From an uncultured Candidatus Melainabacteria bacterium (GTDB lineage Bacteria > Cyanobacteriota > Vampirovibrionia > Gastranaerophilales > Gastranaerophilaceae), in the NCBI GenBank assembly GCA_934754735.1, contig CAKVJE010000009.1:1-33868 (forward strand): a stretch of 33,868 bases of DNA, written 5' to 3'. A program made the translations under genes and the position numbers. A model generated the notes under the pieces. That model was not told the DNA's origin and did not search any database. It saw only the letters and a program-made list of their open reading frames with translations. How positions within the stretch are numbered: position 1 is the stretch's first letter; every line of letters begins with the position of its first letter. Positions 8,882 to 14,796 of the stretch are shown here, one piece after another.

Positions 8882-9894
8882 TTTTTATAATACTCTCTAA
8901 TCTTAACCTTAGGTACAACTGACATACCAGGAATTACAGAGTATTCTTGCAAATCTTCTTTATTCGTGAACACAATTTTTACAGGAATTCTTTGTACGAT
9001 TTTTACGAAAGAACCAACTGCGTTTTCAGGTGGGAACAAGCTTGCTTTAGCACCTGAGCTCCTTTGAATACTGTCGATTTTGCATTTAAAAACTTTGTCA
9101 GGATAAGTGTCGATTTTAACATCAACATCCATTCCTACTTTCATTTTTGTAAGTTGAGTCTCTTTATAGTTAGCTACAACCCAAACATCGTGTGGAACAA
9201 CTACAAATAACGGGCTTCCTGGTTGAACCATCATGCCAACTTCAACTTTTTTATTAGAAACAGTACCGTCGATTGGCGCTTTTATGTCTGTGTATTCTAA
9301 AGCCAATTCTGCTGCGCGTTTTTGAGCCTTCAATACATTCAAATCGGCATCGGCAACTTTTGCGCTTTTTGCAGGATTTTTAGAGAAAATTGACTGATCA
9401 GCAGTTGTTTGTTTTGCTTGTTTTGTCTCTAAATTTGTCCTTGCTTTGTCCAACGTTTGTTTAGATACAGCACCGACTTTATAAAGGTTTTCGTATCTTT
9501 CAACATCCTTTTTTGCAAGTTCGATTTCAGAATTAGCTGCGCTCAAATTTGCGTGCGCGTTTTGTTGATTTAACAAAGCCTTTTCATAAGCCGCTGTTGC
9601 TTGGTCTAATTTTACTTGGTAGTCAATTTTATCAATAACCGCAACAACTTGTCCCGCTTTTACAGGCTGATTATCCTTTACAAGAACTTTTACAATTTGT
9701 CCTGAAACTTTTGGTGAAACAGAAACTGTAGTTGTTTCAACATACGCATCATCTGTAGATTCAGAACCTAATGTATCATATAAAAAGTAACCGCCGACAA
9801 TAACAGCTACTATTGCTAGAAATGTGAAAAAATATCTCTTTTTCACAGGTAATTTTTTTGAATCTTTTTCTTCTATTTTATTTTCGTCGCTCAT
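8869..9894 (-). CDS. HlyD/EmrA-type membrane fusion protein, 341 aa
   Basis: A periplasmic adaptor that would link an inner-membrane exporter to a TolC channel. A short cytoplasmic tail is followed by one TM helix (about 21-39). After it come 'TDDAYVETTTVSVSPKVSGQI', shortened here to its core 'DAYVET..SPKVSG', which is diagnostic of EmrA-type adaptors; a lipoyl half-motif; a coiled-coil hairpin (about 85-190); a second lipoyl half ('IKAPIDGTV'); and a beta-barrel domain. The start follows AAAGGC. The last residues and the stop are encoded inside repeat copy A, so the original C-terminus may have been replaced. marR lies upstream on the same strand, but no EmrB/MFS or ABC pump gene is adjacent, which is unusual. 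Confidence 0.9.
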   Translation of the reverse strand: MSDENKIEEKDSKKLPVKKRYFFTFLAIVAVIVGGYFLYDTLGSESTDDAYVETTTVSVSPKVSGQIVKVLVKDNQPVKAGQVVAVIDKIDYQVKLDQATAAYEKALLNQQNAHANLSAANSEIELAKKDVERYENLYKVGAVSKQTLDKARTNLETKQAKQTTADQSIFSKNPAKSAKVADADLNVLKAQKRAAELALEYTDIKAPIDGTVSNKKVEVGMMVQPGSPLFVVVPHDVWVVANYKETQLTKMKVGMDVDVKIDTYPDKVFKCKIDSIQRSSGAKASLFPPENAVGSFVKIVQRIPVKIVFTNKEDLQEYSVIPGMSVVPKVKIREYYKNVNK

Positions 9895-9913
9895 TTTTTT
9901 GCCTTTCGTTTTT

Positions 9914-10102
9914 GAGTGAATAAGTCAATAAGTGAATAGGTGAATAAGTTCGTATTAAATTTCTTGTTTATAATATGCGTTAAGATTGATGAAATATGTT
10001 GGGCTGAAAGCCAAACAAATATATTCAATATCTAATAAAATTCAATACAGAAAATAGCTAAAATGAACTTATTCACTCATTCACCTATTCACTTATTGAC
10101 TT
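9914..10102. repeat. GTGAATA palindromic element, copy B (inverted relative to copy A)
   Basis: Same arm units as copy A (AAGTCAATAAGTGAATAGG and complement), in the opposite orientation. Its interior is about 60 bases longer than in copy A and contains GGCTGAAAGCC. It fills the gap between hlyD and marR and would separate their transcription if it folds in RNA. Confidence 0.8.
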
Positions 10103-10107
10103 GTTTC

Positions 10108-10563
10108 CTAAATCTGTATCTCCAACGTTTCATCCATAATTTCTCTTAATTCTTTTAACAAATCACTTACTCTTGCGACATCACTATTATTAATTTTTTC
10201 CATAACGCGTAAAAAGTGTGGTCTGATTTTTTCTAAAACATCTTCTGCTTTTTTAACCCCTTCTTCAGTAATTTCAACAATTTTTACCGGACGGTTATTC
10301 TTTATTGAAAGCGTTCTTGTTACATAACCGCGTTTTTCTAAAGAATCCAAAAGTTTTCCGGTATTAGCTCTGTCTTTAAGAATAATCTTTGCTAAATCTC
10401 TTTGACACATTTTAGGGCTGTTTGCGAGAACGTCCAAAACTGAGTATTCTTCGCAACTTATTCCTGTGCCATATTTATCAAACACCTGTGAACCTAAAAT
10501 TTTACAGTATTTAGCAGTTAATTCTATTTGATAAAATATTGTATTAGTAAAATGTTCTTGCAT
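10108..10563 (-). CDS. MarR-family transcriptional repressor, 151 aa
   Basis: A winged-helix dimer that normally represses efflux genes and is released by small phenolic or toxic ligands. The HTH is at about residues 50-85 ('CQRDLAKIILKDRANTGKLL', 'LEKRGYVTR'), and the wing carries 'IKNNRPVKIVEITEEG'; terminal helices supply the dimer interface. The RBS (AGAGGATT) lies within the first 53-bp operator repeat. It is the first gene of a minus-strand unit with hlyD and diverges from the TolC-like gene, so it probably controls both through the duplicated operator. Confidence 0.92.
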   Translation of the reverse strand: MQEHFTNTIFYQIELTAKYCKILGSQVFDKYGTGISCEEYSVLDVLANSPKMCQRDLAKIILKDRANTGKLLDSLEKRGYVTRTLSIKNNRPVKIVEITEEGVKKAEDVLEKIRPHFLRVMEKINNSDVARVSDLLKELREIMDETLEIQI

Positions 10564-10574
10564 CTTTAAATTTC

Positions 10575-10627
10575 AATCCTCTATTTGAAGTATGTTATTT
10601 TCGCAACATGTTGCATTTGCAACACAT
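10575..10627. promoter_or_regulatory. 53-bp operator repeat, copy 1 (marR side)
   Basis: 51 of 53 bases are identical to 10690-10742. It holds a perfect palindrome GCAACATGTTGC (10603-10614) overlapping a near-palindrome GTTGCATTTGCAAC (10610-10623). These are typical MarR-type dyads. The left end carries the marR ribosome-binding site. Confidence 0.75.
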
Positions 10628-10689
10628 CAATATTAGCATTCTTTTTTTGAAAAATCAAGAGGGGGGATTTTAAATTTTCCATTTGAACA

Positions 10690-10742
10690 AATCCTCTATT
10701 TGAAGTATGTTATTTTTACAACATGTTGCATTTGCAACACAT
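10690..10742. promoter_or_regulatory. 53-bp operator repeat, copy 2 (tolC side)
   Basis: Same sequence as copy 1 apart from two changes that weaken the first dyad (ACAACATGTTGC-type). The second dyad is at 10725-10738. The repeat covers the -35 of the TolC gene promoter, where a bound MarR dimer would block RNA polymerase. Confidence 0.75.
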
Positions 10743-10754
10743 TTGTGCTATTAT
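10726..10754 (+). promoter_or_regulatory. promoter of the TolC-like gene
   Basis: TTGCAT (10726-10731), 17 bases, TATTAT (10749-10754). The -35 lies inside the second operator dyad. Confidence 0.6.
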
Positions 10755-10800
10755 CTTATGTAATAAATCAAAAGCTTTAATTTCAGAAAGAGAATAAAAT

Positions 10801-12201
10801 ATGAAAAAGTTATTATCACTAGCTATATTAATGTCATTAACCGTAGGCAATGCGGTTCCTGTTTTAGCAGTGCAAAAAACTGTTTTAAAAGCAGGAGCAG
10901 AGCAGTCTGTAGATAAAAACAAAAAGAAAAAGGTTGATAAGGTTAAACCGATTAAAAATAAATATGAATATGTTAATCTTGGTTGGTGGGCGCAGTTTAA
11001 TGACGAGTATTTGAACGATTATATAGTTAAAGCTGTTGAAAATAATAAAGATTTAAAAATGGCAACTTTGACGATTGATGAATATTATCAAAATGTTGTA
11101 ATGCAAAGAGCAGGAGAGCTTCCAACTATTCAAGCAGGATTTTTCCCCGGATATGGCAAATTTATAGGCCCATCTTCAGGCGGATTTGCGCTTCCTATTG
11201 TTGCCAACTATGAACTCGATTTGTTTGGTAAAAACCACAACAAAACAACTGCTGTAAGAAAGCTTTATGAAGCGTCTATTTTGGACGAACAATCAGCTTA
11301 TATTTCAATTGTATCAGCAGTCGGCAGTGTTTACGTAAATATCGTTAAAATGGACGCTATGATTGATTTGCAAGAAGATATTGTAAAATTAAGAAAAGAA
11401 ATTTTTGAAATTATGTCTGTAAGTAATGCAGAAGGCATAATTTCAACTTCTGATCTTGTTAAAGCAAACAAAGCGTATATTTCAGGCGTTGCTGATTTAA
11501 CAGATTTGAAAAAAGAAAGAACAAAGCTTCTTCATCAATTAGCGGTTTTAATTGGTGATAGTCCTAATAATATTGAAGAGTACAAACGAACTGATTATAG
11601 AAAATTAGCTTTTTCAGGCTCAATTCCTGAATATGTAAGTTCTGATGTTATTATGCAAAGACCTGATTACAGGAAAGCAGAAAAGATGCTTGAAAAGGCA
11701 GGAATTGATGTTAAGGTTGCAAGAAAAGAAATGCTTCCGACTTTAAGTCTTGGCGGTGGAGTTTTATTCAACGCAAAACACTTTGAAAGCTTGTTTACAA
11801 CTTCTCAAATGATTTGGGGCTTGGGTGGTTCAATTATGCAGCCGTTGTTTGCCGGCGGAAAAATTAAAGCTAATTTGAAAGCTAAGAAAATTGCTTATGA
11901 AAGAAGCTTGAAAAACTACGAAAAAGTTAATTTGACTTCTATGCAAGAGGTTAACGATTCTTTAGTTTCAGTTAATATGGATAAAGAAAAACTTGCTAAG
12001 CAGAAGAAAATCCAAGAACTTGAACAAAAAGACTTCAAACTTTCTCAAGATAAATTTGAACAAGGCGTGATTGCGAAATTGGACTTGAACCAAATGGAAG
12101 AAAATCTGCTAACTGTAAACAAATTAGTTTATTCTACAGAGTTTGATTGCATGGTTGATTATATCAGTTTCTATAAAGCAATTGCAGCTCAAAAAATTTA
12201 G
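10801..12201 (+). CDS. TolC/NodT-family outer-membrane efflux channel, 466 aa
   Basis: The outer-membrane exit duct of a tripartite efflux pump. A Sec signal peptide is clear: 'MKKLLSLAILMSLTVGNA' with cleavage expected near 'VLA-V' (about residue 24), and no lipobox Cys. Two outer-membrane-efflux repeats follow, the second opening with the family-typical 'QRPDYRKAEKMLEKAGIDV' and 'GGSIMQPLFAGGKIKANL'. A basic 'KNKKKKVDKVK' linker follows the signal peptide. AAAGAG precedes the ATG. The gene diverges from marR-hlyD and should pair with the HlyD protein. An outer membrane is implied. Confidence 0.93.
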   Translation: MKKLLSLAILMSLTVGNAVPVLAVQKTVLKAGAEQSVDKNKKKKVDKVKPIKNKYEYVNLGWWAQFNDEYLNDYIVKAVENNKDLKMATLTIDEYYQNVVMQRAGELPTIQAGFFPGYGKFIGPSSGGFALPIVANYELDLFGKNHNKTTAVRKLYEASILDEQSAYISIVSAVGSVYVNIVKMDAMIDLQEDIVKLRKEIFEIMSVSNAEGIISTSDLVKANKAYISGVADLTDLKKERTKLLHQLAVLIGDSPNNIEEYKRTDYRKLAFSGSIPEYVSSDVIMQRPDYRKAEKMLEKAGIDVKVARKEMLPTLSLGGGVLFNAKHFESLFTTSQMIWGLGGSIMQPLFAGGKIKANLKAKKIAYERSLKNYEKVNLTSMQEVNDSLVSVNMDKEKLAKQKKIQELEQKDFKLSQDKFEQGVIAKLDLNQMEENLLTVNKLVYSTEFDCMVDYISFYKAIAAQKI

Positions 12202-12210
12202 ATATATAAT
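12182..12210 (+). promoter_or_regulatory. anmK promoter inside the tolC 3' end
   Basis: TTGCAG (12182-12187), 17 bases, TATAAT (12205-12210), seven bases before the anmK ATG. Confidence 0.65.
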
Positions 12211-12217
12211 TTAACTT

Positions 12218-13327
12218 ATGGAAGAAAAAGAACCCAAAAAAATCATAGGTTTGATGTCTGGAACATCTTGTGATTCAATTGATGCAGGATTATGTGAAGT
12301 TTATCCTGATATGTCAGTATCATTACTGAAAGGAATTAATTATCCTTATCCAAAGGAAATCCGAGAAAAAATCTTCTCAGCTTTTCGTGGTGAAATTTCA
12401 ATTAAAGAGTTATGCCAGCTAAATTTTGCTATCGGTCATTGTTTTGCAAGCGCGGCTAATGAGCTTATACATCAATTTGGCAAACCGGATTTAATCGCAA
12501 GTCATGGACAAACAGTTTATCATTATCCGTTTGATGAAAAATTGGATGATATTTCTCTAAAAAGTACTTTGCAAATCGGCGAAAGCGCGGTTATTGCAAA
12601 AGAAACCGGTTGTATGGTTATATCTAATTTTAGAGAAAAAGATATTGCATATGGCGGTCAAGGCGCACCTTTAGTTTGTTTTGCGGATGACAAGTGGTTT
12701 AAAAATTCATTAATCCAAAATATCGGCGGAATTTCAAACGTGACAGTAATTTCTGATGATTGTGAAACTTACGGATTTGATAACGGCTGCGGAAACATAA
12801 TGATTGATTATTGTATGCAAAAATTCTTTAATCAAAAATACGATAAAGATGGCGAAATTGCGTTTGAAGGCAATGTTTGTGAAAGTTGGTTGGATTGTTT
12901 ATTGCAAGATGAATACTACTTTTTAGAACCGCCTAAAACGACCGGACGCGAATATTTTTCTAATAAGTATATAGAAAATATTTTGAAAATTGCGCCAAGC
13001 GATCCGAAAGATATTATTGCAACATTGACAGCTCTAACCGCTAAAACTATTGCACAATCGTATGAAAGATTTGTACATCACAGATATGATACGGTTGTAA
13101 TCGGTGGCGGCGGAGCTTACAATAAAACAATGATGAAGTTTTTGAGACAGTATTTACCAAAACATATTGCACTCAAAACACACGAAGATTATGGAATTTC
13201 AAATAATTATAAAGAAGTTATGGCATTCGCACTTTTAGGTTATTGCAATTATTATAATATTCCGAACAATTTACCTTCTTGCACTGGCGCAGAAAAACGC
13301 GTTGTGTTAGGAAAGATAATGTATTAA
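12218..13327 (+). CDS. anmK: anhydro-N-acetylmuramic acid kinase, 369 aa
   Basis: Phosphorylates and opens 1,6-anhydro-MurNAc from peptidoglycan turnover to MurNAc-6-phosphate, in the cytosol. The ASKHA-fold signature 'GLMSGTSCDSID' spans residues 11-22; 'ASHGQTVYH' and 'GGQGAPLV' follow, and 'IGGGGAYN' marks the second nucleotide loop. The length is normal. The gene starts 16 bases after tolC but has its own consensus promoter in the tolC tail and no Shine-Dalgarno sequence, so the message is probably leaderless. It implies recycling of the cell's own, or scavenged, murein. Confidence 0.96.
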   Translation: MEEKEPKKIIGLMSGTSCDSIDAGLCEVYPDMSVSLLKGINYPYPKEIREKIFSAFRGEISIKELCQLNFAIGHCFASAANELIHQFGKPDLIASHGQTVYHYPFDEKLDDISLKSTLQIGESAVIAKETGCMVISNFREKDIAYGGQGAPLVCFADDKWFKNSLIQNIGGISNVTVISDDCETYGFDNGCGNIMIDYCMQKFFNQKYDKDGEIAFEGNVCESWLDCLLQDEYYFLEPPKTTGREYFSNKYIENILKIAPSDPKDIIATLTALTAKTIAQSYERFVHHRYDTVVIGGGGAYNKTMMKFLRQYLPKHIALKTHEDYGISNNYKEVMAFALLGYCNYYNIPNNLPSCTGAEKRVVLGKIMY

Positions 13328-13397
13328 GTAATTGATACTATTTTTTATATTTTTTATTCTTTACAAAACAAATTGTACATATATCACTTTTACCCCC

Positions 13398-13426
13398 TTG
13401 CAAAAATCTTTAAATTCTATTAAGAT
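13398..13426 (+). promoter_or_regulatory. rpaB promoter
   Basis: TTGCAA (13398-13403), 17 bases, TAAGAT (13421-13426), about 55 bases before the gene, which has AAAGGTGG as its RBS. Confidence 0.6.
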
Positions 13427-13485
13427 ATATGTATAAATATTAAGAATTACAAATTTTTGTTAATACAAGTTTTAAAGGTGGTAGC

Positions 13486-14280
13486 ATGGCAGAAAATGAA
13501 GAATTACAAGAAGAGATGAGCGAAGGCGAAACTCGTCAAAAGATTTTAGTAGCTGATGATGAAGCTAGTATCAGAAGAATCTTAGAAACTCGTCTCAAGA
13601 TGGTTGGTTATGATGTTGTAACAGCTGAAGACGGCGAAGAAGCTGTTGAAGTATTCAACAAAACCAATCCGGATTTAGTAGTTTTGGACGTTATGATGCC
13701 AAAAATGGATGGCTACGGTGTAACCAGAGAAATCCGCAGAACATCAGATGTTCCTATTATTATATTAACAGCATTAGGCGATGTTTCAGAAAGAATTACA
13801 GGCTTAGAATTGGGTGCTGATGACTACGTTATTAAACCTTTCAGCCCAAAAGAATTAGAAGCTCGTGTAAAAGCAGTTCTTAGAAGAACTATTAGCAAGG
13901 ATGTAATTATTCCTGCGTCTTCATCTGCTGCACCTTCTTCTGCTTCAGGTTCTTCAAAAGGCGGAAAGAATATTATTACAACAGGTGCTATTAAGATTGA
14001 TACAGCAAGAAGACAAGTTTATAGAAAGAATGAAAGAATCAGACTTACAGGCATGGAATTCAGTTTGTTGGAATTGCTAGTTAATAACTCTGGTCAAGCT
14101 TATTCAAGAAACGAAATTTTGCAACATGTTTGGTCTTATCCGGCAGATCACAGAATTGATACTCGTGTAGTTGATGTTCACATCTCAAGATTACGTTCTA
14201 AATTGGAAACAGACCCAACCAATCCTGAGCTTATTTTGACAGCTCGAGGTATTGGTTATATGTTCCAAAGAATTAACTAA
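13486..14280 (+). CDS. rpaB: RpaB-like OmpR-family response regulator, 264 aa
   Basis: A receiver domain (about 17-134) with acidic pair D24-D25, phospho-acceptor D68 in 'VVLDVMMP' and K118 in 'VIKPFSP'. It is followed by a Ser/Ala-rich linker (about 143-162) and a winged-helix DNA-binding domain (about 168-262). The phrases 'EASIRRILETRL', 'SERITGLELGADDY', 'RIRLTGMEFSLLELLV' and 'PELILTARGIGYMFQR' match cyanobacterial RpaB (Ycf27) as I remember it, making this a lineage marker. In cyanobacteria RpaB binds HLR1 sites and is paired with the kinase NblS; no kinase is present here. The linker appears longer than usual. It is monocistronic with a strong terminator. Confidence 0.92.
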   Translation: MAENEELQEEMSEGETRQKILVADDEASIRRILETRLKMVGYDVVTAEDGEEAVEVFNKTNPDLVVLDVMMPKMDGYGVTREIRRTSDVPIIILTALGDVSERITGLELGADDYVIKPFSPKELEARVKAVLRRTISKDVIIPASSSAAPSSASGSSKGGKNIITTGAIKIDTARRQVYRKNERIRLTGMEFSLLELLVNNSGQAYSRNEILQHVWSYPADHRIDTRVVDVHISRLRSKLETDPTNPELILTARGIGYMFQRIN

Positions 14281-14293
14281 TTATTTAAAATTA

Positions 14294-14332
14294 AAATAAA
14301 GCTCCTTGATAAAAAGGAGCTTTATTTTTTTT
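14294..14332 (+). terminator. rho-independent terminator of rpaB
   Basis: A 14-bp perfect stem AAATAAAGCTCCTT / AAGGAGCTTTATTT followed by T's, 14 bases after the stop. Confidence 0.85.
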
Positions 14333-14380
14333 ACTTGCTAAAAAATATTTATTTGATATACTTAACTTATTGGAATTCAT

Positions 14381-14457
14381 GGCGGATATCGTCAAGTGGT
14401 TAAGACCTCGGATTGTGGTTCCGATATGCGTGGGTTCGAATCCCACTATCCGCCCCA
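14381..14457 (+). tRNA. tRNA-His (GTG)
   Basis: The anticodon stem TCGGA/TCCGA encloses loop TTGTGGT, anticodon GTG. The T-arm is GTGGG-TTCGAAT-CCCAC. The acceptor GCGGATA pairs with TATCCGC, and an extra 5' G pairs with C73, the hallmark of bacterial tRNA-His. CCA is encoded. Confidence 0.96.
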
Positions 14458-14469
14458 TTTTTAGAATTA

Positions 14470-14489
14470 GCACCTTCGGGTGCTTTTTT
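14470..14489 (+). terminator. terminator after tRNA-His
   Basis: GCACC-TTCG-GGTGC followed by TTTTTT, 12 bases after the tRNA. Confidence 0.85.
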
Positions 14490-14574
14490 ATTGGGAATGA
14501 TGAGGGTTTTCTCGGGTTCGAACATTTTCGTCATAACTTTCTTTTATTCATTCTTAACATTATGCGTTTATTAT

Positions 14575-14796
14575 CTAAACTAGAGTTTTATAAAGTTCTG
14601 GTATTCTGTTGCAAAAGTCAATAATTAAATCAATATTCTTGTAGATTGTTCTATTAATATTATTGCTTTCCTTGATTTCAATTGCAATTAAATCTCGTTC
14701 TTTAACCCAAGTTTCATATCGTTCGTTAAACATATCATCAGTTAATGAAGCTGGTAGTTTACTTAATAACTTATATTCAACCGTTTTTATTTTATC
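14575..14796 (-). pseudogene. C-terminal remnant of a serine site-specific recombinase
   Basis: The minus frame, open from 14796 to a TAG at 14575, encodes about 73 residues without a proper start. It includes 'LPASLTDDMFNERYETW', 'KERDLIAIEI', and 'IYKNIDLIIDFCNRIPELY'. This matches the C-terminal coiled-coil tail of large serine recombinases or resolvases as I recall them. The rest of the gene is absent, and the upstream neighbour is the glycosyltransferase stop codon, so this is a relic of an insertion between that gene and tRNA-His. Confidence 0.6.

Noticed and set aside
8761-10102. GTGAATA tandem units as a CRISPR array
   Set aside because: Units are contiguous 7-8-mers without unique spacers, arranged as palindromes, and no cas genes are present.
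13360-13385. HLR1 site upstream of rpaB itself
   Set aside because: TTTACA and GTACA are present but 14 bases apart instead of 10, so the consensus is not met.
14291-14624. Open frames overlapping tRNA-His on both strands
   Set aside because: They run through the tRNA and two terminators, and their translations show no family resemblance.
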